From: Schistocephalus solidus
Taxonomy: Eukaryota; Platyhelminthes; Cestoda; Diphyllobothriidea; Diphyllobothriidae
NCBI GenBank assembly: GCA_017591395.1
Contig: WEDG01004947.1
Span: 1-64,000 of the forward strand
Direction: 5' to 3'
Length of the DNA: 64,000 nucleotides
Shown here: piece after piece, positions 10,190 to 22,060 of the stretch
Layout: the number at the start of each line of letters is the position of its first letter
Numbering within the stretch: the stretch's first letter is position 1
Notes under the pieces: generated by a model
Databases searched by the model: none
Told to the model about the DNA's origin: nothing
The model's input: only the letters and a program-made list of their open reading frames with translations
Made by a program: the position numbers and the translations under genes

Positions 10190-10330
10190 GTAAATGGGCG
10201 ATAAGGCGAAAAGAAAGTACCGTTTGGTATTCCTGACCAAAGGCTGTTTGGCTTTGTGATGCTGCAGGAAGAAATATTTTCTCTTTATTAGCACTAAATT
10301 TTTGATGACAATTGCCAGGTTCGGATTTTC
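10190..10330 (+). repeat. Direct repeat, right copy, beside PLE block
   Basis: Matches 7284-7420 in the same orientation (ATGGGCGATAAGGCGAAA, TTTGGCTTTGTGAT, GAAATATTTTCTC). The ~2.8 kb between the copies is PLE copies 3 and 4 plus ~200 bp. Confidence 0.7.
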
Positions 10331-10741
10331 AAATAGTTAACGATGGAGTCTGAAGTCGTGCAAAGTGGCGTATGAATAACAAAGTTCACAAGAAATACCA
10401 AGATGTTTGAGCCAGATTTCGAATTATATATTGGAGTATGACCTGTGAGAACCTACTGATGATTGCGCTTGTTAACATTTAGAACCTATTTCTCGGTGAC
10501 GAATGCTTTCGCGACCCCCCTCCAACTTATACTTTTGATAGGTAGGCGTGTAATACGAAAATGGTGTCAATGATCGTAGGGCAGATGAAATAACGGAAAA
10601 GGGTAGTACCACGCTGGCGATGAAAATTAATTTAGATACCCACCACCATTGTTCAAATAAGTTGGTATTTGATACTAAAGTAGACCGTATTACAGGTCTA
10701 CCTACCCATCAACCTCTTTCTAACCCTAAGGCTACCTATAA

Positions 10742-11055
10742 CGTTTGTTGCCAGGTTAGTCAGGTTGCATAAGCATTCAGTGACGGTTTCCCATCCGAGG
10801 TTAAAATTCAATGAAGAAATGGTTTTTTCTCCTTCATGGGTTATGAAAATTTGTAGAGTGTGAAACACTTAGCATTTATTTTCTATCAAGCGTTAGGGTT
10901 AGCGTTTGTTGCCAGGTTAGTCAGTTTGCACAACATTCGGTGACGGTTTCCCATCTGAGGTGAAAATTGAATGAAGAAATGGTTCTTTCTCCTACATGGT
11001 TAGTGTTAATTGGGAGAGTGTGAAACACTAAGCATTGATTTTCTAACAAGCGTTT
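10742..11055 (+). repeat. 161-bp tandem duplication
   Basis: Two units begin CGTTTGTTGCCAGGTTAGTC at 10742 and 10903 and both contain CAGTGACGGTTTCCCAT-like sequence, ATGAAGAAATGGTT, and GAGTGTGAAACACT near the end. Divergence of roughly a tenth indicates an older duplication. No coding content. Confidence 0.75.
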
Positions 11056-14000
11056 CCGTGGTACTGACACGCATGTCCGCGGCACTCACCTATCTGTCTT
11101 CTTCTCTGTCTTTATTCTCTGATGGCAACTGTGTCCTATACGCGTGATACGTTCAGACTGAGCGGTGGTATGCATATCAACGTCTTTCAGGCCAGCCTAG
11201 GCAAATAGTGCCATCTTGCGCACATTGATAGCCGCCCCGTTGAGACGGAAAGCCGTCTGAAACGTGAAGAACGAATATTGTCGAAACAGCTATGAAAAAC
11301 GTTATCAGTATTTGAGGCTTCTGCAGTAGGTGTTGCTGTGGAAGATGTCATCAGGAAAAGTGGTGTCGTAAAATTAGTGGGGAATTTTAAACAATGAGAA
11401 AGCAGAAAACTCAGATGCAGGGCTATGGAGGACCGTGATTTGCGGACGACCACTAGGTGACGGTGAACGCAGTCAATCCTTTTATTCGCGGGCGAGAGCT
11501 AGAACAGGGTGCATATCCACCTTGAATCCATGAAGTAAAGAAAGGAGCAGTTAGGTACGAATTGAGGTAAGTCAAGCAATCTGTCACAGTGATAAACATT
11601 AGGCCGAAAAAGATGACACAGAGATTGTGGAAGCCCCTAACGACTGTTCTTGCTCCACTTTTAGCTAAATAAAGACTGCTATCACCGAGTAAAGCTATCT
11701 GCTTAGGCAAGGAGCTAAATAAAATTCACATTTTCGAAAAAAATTATTCTGACCCGTTTGTTCAATCTAGTAAACGCCCAGATTGATGCCTCTCTTTTTT
11801 TCGGTGACCTTTGCTCATTTGTCACCTTAGATTGCTCAAACAAGAATTGACTTCTTTCCACGTTCGGGATTCAATCACCAAACCATCATAAGAGACCACA
11901 GCCAATGAATGATATAGGCCATAATGGTGAGGACAGAAATCATACTATTTGCTTTTTAAATAATACAATCAACAGCACTTACATTCATTGCCCTCATTCA
12001 GTCTTCATGTAGTTTGGATTTAATAACTTATGCTAATGGCGATTCTAACTATTAGTGGGTTGTTTCCTTGGTAGTAGTTTTTGCCCACACGCTTCCAAGT
12101 GACTCAATCTTCTGCTCGGGCAGTGCTTCAGTCTTGAATAGAGAGAGAGTGATTTTCATTTTGTTTGATGCTTCAGTACGGGCTGGAGAAATATGACATG
12201 AGCGGCTCAAAATTTAAGCTTTTAACCATTTCTAACCACGTTTACGCTTTCGTCAAACTAGAATGTAGGGCGGATGCCCTCGATTCAGCCACTACTTAAG
12301 CGTTGCTGTCTGCTCCCTCTGCCTGCTCGCGGGACAGTTTCTCTAAATCAGATGCGACGCGAGATGTTTTATCTCGGCTTTATTATTTGCCAACTGACAG
12401 TTGACAAACTCCGAATCTGAAGGCGACAGACAGTTTTAGAAATTTCTTGAAGTGAGGAATGATCATGCGAATTTAGAGGAGGGCGATTTTTAATTTTAAT
12501 CTTTACTGCATACACTGATTGACAGAGTTTGGTGGGTAAGATTTCACACTGAAAACGGGCTAAAGCTGTCGTAAATCATGAACGTGTTATAGTTAGGCAA
12601 CTGTATTTATTGCTGATTTTAAAAGTGTAATGCAAATAAAAATATATTTGATTGCTGCTGTCATAAACCACATTGGATTTGTATTAAACACACTTACAAT
12701 CCATTTACCCGTCTTATGTATTTAAGGGGTTGAGTTTTTATTTTCACAGGTCACCTGCATTACGCTCGTTTATAAGAGTTCTCTAGTAATTCGTTTACAG
12801 TGTAAATGGCTTTTCTCCTTCACACTCCATGAACTTAAGCAAAGATTCTATCATTATGTATCGACAACATATCATTTTGTAAACTGTATTTTAATACGCC
12901 ATTGGTTAAGCAGTAGTACATGATTAAACAAAACTGTGCACTTTAGTACCATCCCATTTTACATTATTGTACCAAGATTTAGTGGACCATGCTGTCCAAT
13001 TCGCGGATTGCTGTGCCATCGCGGTCGCCGGAATAAGACTAGGGATTGAAATATAGAGAGGAAGGGTTACCAGTAGATTCAAATGACTAGGAGCTACTGA
13101 CCGGTAACAAACCTTGCGTTACACGTTTGATATTATGCTGCAGTGGTGTAACAGACACCCACCTCCCATAAGAAAGGGGAGACAATTGGGTATCGAAGTA
13201 CTTGAAGCGAGCAGTGGGAAATTTGGACGCTAGTCCAAAAGTTCAGGTGACATCTTACACGTGTTAATGTCAGTGATTTCGTGCACCAGGAGATAACTTG
13301 TGTCAGCATAAATAAAAGTATGCTGGTGACCGCCTTCCGGGCAGTATGTATTTGGTGAAAGGCATGTTTTCGAACATCCGTGTACTTTGTGGAGGCAATG
13401 AAAATATCCCTGCCGGTGGCATTCCTTGACGCCCGGTTGTTGATCTGGTGCAGAGGGGGCAGCGAAAGAGTTAAACCTTCAGCATTCAGCGTCCAATTTG
13501 CAAAATGCGCTTAAATGTCCCTGCAATAAACCCCGAGGACACGCAGACCGGTAAGACAGAAGAAAGATCGGAAAGATTTTGTGAATATAGGAGAACCGGG
13601 GGTATGCTTGCATGGAAGTTAACGTGTGTGACTGTGGCAGTTTGCCAGAATCTGTTGAAAAGGGTGTGTCAGATAGGAGTTCAGAAGTCCTAGTTTTCGA
13701 ATCCTTTTGACTCATTACCTATGTGAAATCAAACGTGTGAACGACCGAAGGTTAGATGATTTTTGAAATTTTCATTACCTCTTAGTTGACATCTTGTTAG
13801 GTTAAAATAGTTAAATCCCACAAGGTTTAAATTTTATCACGGCGTCAATGTGTTGATTATTGACAGCTTACGAACAGACACATAGACTAACCAGCCCATT
13901 AATAGGTACAAAAGTTTATTTAATACTCGGTCTTTCGGTCTTAGAAGTACTTTTTAAACCCATTGAACACCCAATGAGACTTTATCGCGTGTCAACCTTT

Positions 14001-15340
14001 ATGAGATATACATTACCCCTAAAATTCAGGCGAAATAATGTTTTCCGATGGATAAGCCAAGAAGGTTTGATAGTTAACGGACAGACTATGTCATTTCCAC
14101 AAATTACGGTCCTTATTCTAAGCCCATTGACTAAGACGTTAGGCTACATATTTCATCTGGTGGTACTTTCTAATGTGATCACATTTTTATGCTAAAAACA
14201 GAAAACATTTTCAACACAGGGTGAGAAACACTTTGGGTAACTGTACAGTCAGGTACTACACATACCCAAGGCATCATATTGCAATGCAATGCCAAAAACT
14301 TTTCTTTTCTCGAAGCCCTCGATCGACCATGTAAAACTATATACAATGCAATTGGTGCCGAACTAAACAGAAATTTACTCAAATCATTCAGTTTTTAATC
14401 AAAATCACCTTGATGTGTTCTCTTGAATAAGAGGCCAATTGTGAGTTGCAAACTAAAGTGACACAAGTGGTGGCAACTATAAAGCTAGAGGCTGTGGGTT
14501 CCCATAGTGGTGGGTAATATGAACAGTCCTGATAAATACCTTAGTTACTATTGCCCGTGTGACCGTTTACGAATATTCACCAACTTTAGTAGTTATGCCA
14601 ATGAATGAACAATAAACTACCTTGGGATGTGCCGATTTATCGATTATTTGAGTACTCATTTAAAAATTCTTTTGAGGAGGAATATTTTTAGTAAGATACT
14701 GTAGCTCTGCACGAAATATGACAGCACCATTTCCATTTAAACCCTCTGCGGAGGGTACTATCAATGGGGTTCTGGGCATTCCATGAATGCTGCTCTAGGT
14801 GCATATCGACGTGTCAGGTCTCGAATAAAAACTTTCATTGGGTTTACAGAAAATACTGCAGGATTTCACTACGTTCATGGGGCTTTCGAAGGAGTGATGG
14901 TTTTCAGTATGGTAGGCAATTTTTCTTTGCCACGAAGGATGTTCTCTAAAAGAAGATTAAATTTGCAAGATAAAATAGAAAGAGGAACAACTTACCAGTA
15001 TTTATTTCCACAGACTTAGGGAAGTATGAGACTGCACCTAAAGTCCGGCGTAGGGTAGGAGTTCACTAACGAGTTTTAAACGCATTTCAAATGAAATTTT
15101 TAAAACATTTCCGTTGATATGATGATAATCTTAATGCCTTCACAGCATCATAGAAAGTATCATGTATGAGATAATGCTTATTGCAAACCATAGGTATCAA
15201 GGTAGGAGAGGAAAATGAGACTGTTTTTTCGAAGAACCAAATCTGCATTTGCCTTCCATCTGAAGGCTACAAAACATGACCAAAAGACCACACACTGCAA
15301 CAGCTACTTCATTTAAACCTTTTCAAAATACCCTTCGTTC
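11056..15340. other. Unassigned AT-rich sequence
   Basis: No recognisable protein domain, RNA gene or long repeat. Open frames here are short and lack motifs, for example 11187-11453 (-), 13860-14195 (+) and 14783-15019 (+), and none is supported by similarity that I can recognise. Confidence 0.45.
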
Positions 15341-15344
15341 ACTG

Positions 15345-15528
15345 AAGCTATACGGTTCAGATTCTGTACGCAAAGCACTCGTATATATGAATTACAAAAT
15401 AGGCATCGCAAGAAGTATAACTCACAGCAAAGAAGTTCTTTGGGGTACGATAAGAAATTCTATTAAATAAACTTTCTACGATGGTTCCCCAGGTCGTCGT
15501 CTGACTTGTGTTAAGTGTGCAAAAACAG

Positions 15529-15530
<2 letters not shown>
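15345..15530 (-). mobile_element. PLE 3'-end fragment (copy 5)
   Basis: GAATTACAAAATAGGCATCGC and ACTTTCTACGATGGTTCCCC with GTCGTCGTCTGAC parallel the 3' UTR of copy 4 (8100-8215) in the same orientation. The hammerhead box reads CAGACGA on the minus strand (15497-15503) with GAAA at 15473-15476, so it is mutated. No protein part remains. Confidence 0.6.

Positions 15531-15531
<1 letters not shown>

Positions 15532-15581
<50 letters not shown>
15532..15581. repeat. (TA)n, ~50 bp
   Basis: Uninterrupted TA dinucleotide run directly adjoining the PLE end fragment at 15345-15530. Confidence 0.9.
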
Positions 15582-15582
<1 letters not shown>

Positions 15583-18138
15583 GCACACATATATAAATGC
15601 ATACTGCGAACATTAACATGTCATTCGGCATTTGGTTAATTGAAAATCAACGAAAGTATATATATGGGCAAAAATGACGAAAAGAAGCTTAGACATTATG
15701 CACATGGTATATCTGAGGTTGATGTTGATGTTCTGTCTTAACGCAAGATTGTCCATCACTTTCGGTATTTTTCTGTGGCGGCGTTGGTGGGAGGAGGACA
15801 AAGCCGTGCGAGTACGTAGATATAACCGCAATGATCTTGCAATATTATGCTTGTAATTCAAAGCTTTATCTTGACCTCGCTAGCAACAAACTGTAGCTGC
15901 AAATTCTCACATGACCGATTGCTGTTGAGCGCTGCTTTTTATTAAAAATTAATCTTACAAAACGTCCCAATCTGCCGGAAGCTATAAGGGAAGCATTACT
16001 GTGCGGTGGAGAAGGAAACGTCTCCCATAATGTTTTCCTCCTTAGAGTGTGTCCTCATGACCTAATTAAATTTAAGAATAGGTTTTCGTTAGATGCCAAA
16101 TACATTTACGTGAGCGCAAATTCTCCTAAGACCGTAGAAGACAAGTTTGACTACAGTTGAATAACGAGGTAAAATTTAGACCAATGTCAGCCTGTAAACG
16201 AGCATTTCGACTCAAGTAGTAATTTCTTTAAAACAGAGGTGCGGCGTGTGTCTGACGGCGTTCATAAAATATTCTCCTATTTCGTTACCATCAGGCAGTT
16301 GTCGTAGGAGGCGCTCTATGTAGTTGGTGGGCATCTAAACCGTTGTAATGGAACATTGTTTAACGACATTTCGATAGTAACCGATGAGCTTGCACACATT
16401 AATCTGTCTTTACCTGCCACAAAACCTCAACTTCGACTAGGAGAAGTGATAATTATACATTTCTGCTAAAAACGCGCGTATGACTGATGTTAATAGACTT
16501 TGTTTGTCATTATTTTCGAGATGAAGGTTGATCTCCCTGGCCTTCTTCCTATTTAAGAGTAAAATGTAAATTTGATAATGTTTTCTGCTAAGGACTGCTG
16601 GTGATGGATGGGAGCCAGTTTGGTCATCGGAAAATAGAGACGGTAGCAGTTTGTCCACAGACTGCTTTGGAATTCTCGCCTATTTCCAGACACTATTTTG
16701 TAAGTTAAAAGGCCGTGTAGACCAATTTATCCAACCAGTAAAAAGTCCGTGCTTGTCCCCGTTATTAGTAAACAATTGAATAAACGTTTGAAGAATACAA
16801 TCCTCTAGATGACAGCACAGTGATAAGTATGCTGGCATGCGAAGAAAACCCTTTTGTTTGAGTTAAAAAAATAATAAAGAATTATTTCTTTTCCATAGCT
16901 GAATGCGCACTTTCCACGTCACTCTTCTTATGAATGCCAAAGATTACTTTGTAGGAGGCCTTCTGCACAATCTTTTGTGAGACACATCACGACGAAATGT
17001 GTGCATCTGGTAAGCCTGCCATCATTAATTTATTGTAAGGGTGTTTAATTTAAATTAGGTGCTTTTGTCTACATGCACATTTGTCGATTAGAACGCACTT
17101 AAAGCTAATTTTACTAGAATAAATTAATAAAAATATTAAATCCGTGCCCATTACCAAATTAAAAAACTCAAAAATAAACATAAGCAATAAGAATCAACCT
17201 ACCTTAATAGATGAAAAGCAGTGAGTGGGGTTAACAAATTCTTAAAATACAAACTTGTCTTGCGTACCGTTCAGCAATTTTTTGGCACAGGTTATGTCGT
17301 CTTTAAAGAATTCATTTTTTATAAATCAGTTTTATCGACTTATGTGGACATATGAAATGATTGCGTGGGTTTAAATCTTTAAATAAAATGGTCAATGCGC
17401 CATGTAACGTTAAACAACTAATTGAATTTCGATTGAAGTTTTAGCGTGTTTCTTGAGTTTATTTTTGTTTTTGTCAATGACAATCATAAAAACTTTGAAA
17501 GTCGACATCATTCAGCAGTCTCAAAGGTATTTTTGTGGGCTCATAGTTGATGTTAAATGCTGAATAATCCAAAAGGACGTATTTACTCCGTTTTTGTTAA
17601 AATGGCTTATTTAGTATCACCATTTGGTGTTATTTAAAAATTCTAGACTCTATTCGGACCTCGGTGAACGCAAAGGCAAGCTGACAATTGATACTTGACA
17701 GGTAAATAAACATATCTCTTTTGATTCTCCTACTTCCAATCGTGTTCACTTTTGCATCAGTGAGAACAGTAACACTACCGTCCCAAAGGCATGCATAACC
17801 TTCTGCCACATGGTTTGAAACACAAACTTTTTCTGAGCTTTCAATGTAAATGTTAACCTGGTTCGTTGTTTGCTTAAGTCAGTCTCGCAAGAACAAACAG
17901 TGCACATTCTTATAGGTTCCTCCTTAGGTCACACCATCAATTAATCACCCGAACTTTATATTATACTACGAACTGTCGTGAAAAAAAAACAAAAGTAATT
18001 GAACCGTAGCAGTTAAAAACAGATGCCTTCCAGTACTCGAGAAACATCAAGAGGAATTTGCTATCTGTAACTTTAAGTCGACTTCCCGCTCTTCCGATGG
18101 ACTCAAAAGAGGAATAAATGAAATAATCTTGAGCTTAC
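15582..18138. other. Unassigned sequence
   Basis: No domain or repeat recognised. Two open frames (15613-15861 and 16437-16658, both -) show no motif that I can name. Confidence 0.4.
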
Positions 18139-18442
18139 AACACGACTCTTGGACAAGTTGCGTCCTTTAATCAATGCAAAGATCGTTATATGAAGGTGCC
18201 ATTTAAAAAAGGCTGCACAAAAACGGTCGATGGCATTGTTAATCACAACAGTGTCATGAGCGGCAGATGAGTAAGCTCCGTCCACGAGTATGTAGAACAT
18301 GCTCTGAGCCTGCTTCTCGCTCACCTTAACTGGAAAGAATAAAGCGTTACTAAAACGTTGCTGCATGCATCCAACATTCATACCTAGAGTTTTCCTCTTG
18401 TCTTCGTACTCCAACATGGAGAAAAGGCAAGTAAGAGCGTTT
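18139..18442 (-). CDS. Possible two-exon host gene fragment, unknown product
   Basis: On the minus strand a plausible small exon (18442-18384, after an acceptor TTTATCAG) encodes NALTCLFSMLEYEDKRKTL. A donor GTATGAATG starts a 54-bp candidate intron (18383-18330) that ends CTTTATTCTTTCCAG. A second exon (18329-18139) encodes KVSEKQAQSMFYILVDGAY and continues SSAAHDTVVINNAIDRFCA before a donor GTAAGC. The exons join in phase 1. The intron length is a multiple of three, so the frame stays open with or without splicing. I do not recognise the family. Composition is protein-like and the splice signals are good, but no upstream or downstream exon was identified. Confidence 0.3.
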
Positions 18443-21400
18443 CTGATAAATTAATTTGTATTCTTTGAAGTTTGCCACGACCGATTTGGGAAAAAAGACA
18501 AAACATGGGTTTGATTTAAAAAAATCAGCATAACCTTTGACTACTGAAATTAGAGGAGCCTATAGCTGGGGTCTTCGGGACGATGATTTTGGTTTTTATA
18601 ATTGTTTTTAGGCAACTATGCAATATGGTTCGAACTGGGGTTGAATATCTCCAAGCAGACTCTTCATCGTCCCAAATAAACTAAAACTACCAATCCACTT
18701 TCTGACGTTCAGTTAGTTAAGTCATTGGGAAGTGATGTTTATCACCTCCTCCTAACTCCAAGGAGGGAATTGCCTATCTGGCATAACCAGAACCGTCATA
18801 GTTTGTCCCACGGTGACAAGCGGCCACTGGTCGTGCACAATAATGGGCAAAGAACACGAGGAGAAAATGATTGCTTCGTCAACTGTCTAACGCTACCAGT
18901 CGGTCAAAAAATCATTCCCGGAAAGAAAACTTGAATTTCAGAAACTGAGCACGCTCTTCTGTTCACCTCATTGTTGCATGTAGATGTTTACGTGGTAGAC
19001 TTGGTATAAACGTCTATAACCGTTCCTACCATCAAGCTCCTCTTTAAAAGCGAACTTGAACGCAATACCTGCTGTGTTGCCGTTGGTTTAAATGAAATTT
19101 CCTTTTGGTGTCTTTTTGATTTATTGCATTCATTCTAGTCTGGAATTTACAAATCCCTTACACATTTATTTACTCGTTTCGAGTACTTTATGGATTTCCG
19201 AAGCGCAGTTATATGTATACACGTTGATCATTCTTAAAATTAAAGGAATACTTAGTTACTAAAAGTTACATTTTGACGTTTTTTGCAGTAAAAATATGAA
19301 AATATCGGGCAGGATTTGGCTTCTTTACGCAGCTTGACTACAAAAACTTATTCACAATATTGTCAGTGGTTAAAACGTTTGTCCTAGAGTTGCTAATCTT
19401 ACTTCATTAGTCGAACGAGCTAAGACAACACAAACCCTGGGTTCTCTCAATACACATAACACACAGCATTGTGATCCGTTAGTTAGGTAATACTCCGTTC
19501 CTCAGGTCTCAAAACCTTTACACTATGTAAATGGATAAAAAATTGGCTAGGGCCTGCATGGTTTACAATCAAGTTAAGCAATTCGATCATATCTCTAGTT
19601 CATTTTGAAGATATGTATGACTGCATTCAATCTTCGTTTTGTATAATATTACTGCATTGTTTATGACGGAGGACTTAAATAGAAACGGATATCATCCAGT
19701 GTATAAAAACAGTGTTTTATTCCTCAATACCTAATACTGTATTCAAACTAAAGCATTTTGATCTCATTTAAATGTCTATACATCTACTCTTAGAACATGG
19801 CATTTATTTGAAGGAACAGTAAATAGGGCTAAACATGTGGACCATGTGAATAGGCCATGGGGATAACCTTTGAATATTTAAACCCTCTTACGTCTTCCTA
19901 TAAAGCGCAATATCGTCATTACAATATATTTTTATTCACGAACATTTTCCTGTTGATGACCCAGCTCTGAAGGTTTAACGCACTACCTCTCTATCTTACA
20001 ATATGCCCCACCACCAAAGTTGCCACGTTGATCCGCTACCTTTAACAGGGCACCATACGTATCCAAAATAGGCAGCAAAGGTCAAAACCTGCATATGCAG
20101 CTTGCACGTCCTTGAGTGTTTTCAGGGTGAGAGCCCATCGATTGCAAATGCATAAAAAACATTAGGTCAGTTTTACATACTAAACTTATTAATTTGACAA
20201 AAAACTCACACGTAAGTCATTCCTTACTAGGCCCCATAGTGGATAGGGTGGTTTTCTGTTTAATTCTTAAAAACGTTTCGTGTTATCTCAAAATAAAATG
20301 TGAAGTCATAATTTCAGCATTATGGTTCCATCATTATGATTTTATAAAGTTTCGTGACACCTTCTAAGCCACCTTTGAACTCCTTGTGTTTATGCTTCGT
20401 CAGCGCGTGAGAAAAAAGTAACTTTGTGGAAGATAGGCTTGACTATGGAAATAAAAATACGCTTATCCCTCTAAATCTAAGTATACTTTAAAGCTGGTAA
20501 GTGGGACGGTAGTAATTAAGTAATAGATGATATTTTTCCCTTGAGTAGAATGGGACAGCCTACCTCTGTGGAAATGAACTTCCGTCACGTGTGTAATAAA
20601 CTTTCTTCAGTTATGCTAAAACGTTTCCCTTATGTGATAACAACTGTCAGTTTAGATTGTGAGTGGTTGATGTCGCTAACAGATGTTGGGATGCTAGCCA
20701 AGCGCTTAGGCCCGGAAGGGTAGAGCAGAGTATCATGTGATACTCTAGGACATTTGCATCGCTACCATTTTTTCAATATGGAGTGGGCATTGTGAAAAAT
20801 ATCAGTCACTTTATCGCTTTCTATGCACCTCTGCTAATCCACTAAGGCACAATGTCTTGGAATAAGTCAACCATTAACTCTGCACTTAACCAATGAAATG
20901 ATTTTTGACACCCTAATTCACAGGTGATTTATGATAATTAGTTTTAAAAGAGTATTTAGAATTAAGAAATATTTATATCATAGGCTATATAAAACAGCAC
21001 GACACGTAATATTAGCAATTGTTTGTTTTCATGTCAAAAGTCTGGTGTTTATACAAATTTAAAAAGAAGAAAAAAATCTTTATTCTTAACTAGCCCCCAT
21101 TTTATAAGTTACCCTTCGTCATTCTGAGATAAAGGCTGGTAATGACTGGCTTTTTAAATTGAGCCGCCATCTTTTACTGCTCTCCATTCGCATGTAAATC
21201 CTCTTATATGTATGTCGGTTGGCCTATTTTACCCATGATATAACGAATTTTTAACCCATTTGTTAATTCAACAAAATGAGGTCATCGGTGCACAACGCTG
21301 GCACCGTTTTGAAAGAAGTCCAATTTTTTCAATATTTTGAGACGCATTTAAGGACGATTATTCATGATGTAAATGTATGCATTCTTCGGCCATTCATTTG

Positions 21401-21649
21401 TGATCTTCCGGTGTTGTGTGGTTTATGTTTCAAATCTTGTTAATGGTGAATGGAGGACATTTTTTGCTGAAAGTTTTGGAATTTTACTTTCAAAATAAAG
21501 TACGGCTCTCTCTCTCTCTCTCTGTCTAAAAACAATGGTTTCAAACGTTTGCTCAAGCATTTTTACAAGCAAACAACCACCAACGAGTACCAGAGTATCA
21601 TTCGGTGGCACTAACCTTTGTCTTAACTATTATTTTTTCAAAAAGCCAT
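18443..21649. other. Unassigned AT-rich sequence
   Basis: No recognisable gene. A (CT)n run lies at about 21505-21523. An open frame at 20541-20723 (+) has no recognisable motif. Confidence 0.4.
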
Positions 21650-22060
21650 TTGGTGAGCATACGTTAGCTTTCGATTAATTATCGTCAGGCCTCTGTATTT
21701 CTTTACCCTGTAACTAAGTCAAATATGCGGGTAAGTAGAAAAAGTCGTACGGTTGTGAGGGTGGGGAAGGGGGAGGGGGAGAAACCAAATTGGGGTGTGT
21801 CTTCTGATCATCGGCAGAGAGATGGCGGCCGCCAGGACAGATAACTAGATGCGGGTGGGTGAATTGGTGGCTTGCGGCCACGGTAATTGCGGCACCTTGT
21901 AAAAGTTCATTTTGGCGCACAGGACCGATACACGTAGTCTGATTGCAGCCGCTTCTGCCATAGCCAACTGACGCTGTCCTAGGAATTTTCGATAGCTTGA
22001 GACGACCTCGTTAATTACCCAAAAGGCTTCTCTAGCATCTACGAGATAATTCATGTTACC
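21650..22060 (-). mobile_element. PLE-like 3' fragment with LPWP-type tail peptide
   Basis: The minus-strand open frame 22054-21845 encodes VDAREAFWVINEVVSSY, GQRQLAMAEAAAIRLRV and KVPQLPWP. The same pattern (EAF, YRTPAKLS, LRQR.LA.AEA.AIRL, LxLPWP) is encoded in both arms of the palindrome at 45171-46232. Downstream on the same strand is CTGACGA (21682-21688) followed by GAAA (21669-21672), the box order of the PLE hammerheads. Assignment to a divergent PLE nuclease tail is inference. The relation between the two loci is seen directly. Confidence 0.5.
21759..21779 (+). other. G-quadruplex motif
   Basis: Four G runs of 3, 4, 5 and 5 are separated by loops of 1, 2 and 1 bases. This fits the canonical G3+N1-7 pattern with very short loops. 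It lies in the 3' portion of the PLE-like fragment. Confidence 0.75.

Noticed and set aside
21669..21688. Full hammerhead ribozyme in the 22-kb fragment
   Set aside because: Both boxes and a minimal stem III exist, but the stem-I arms do not pair, so it is noted only as a box pattern.
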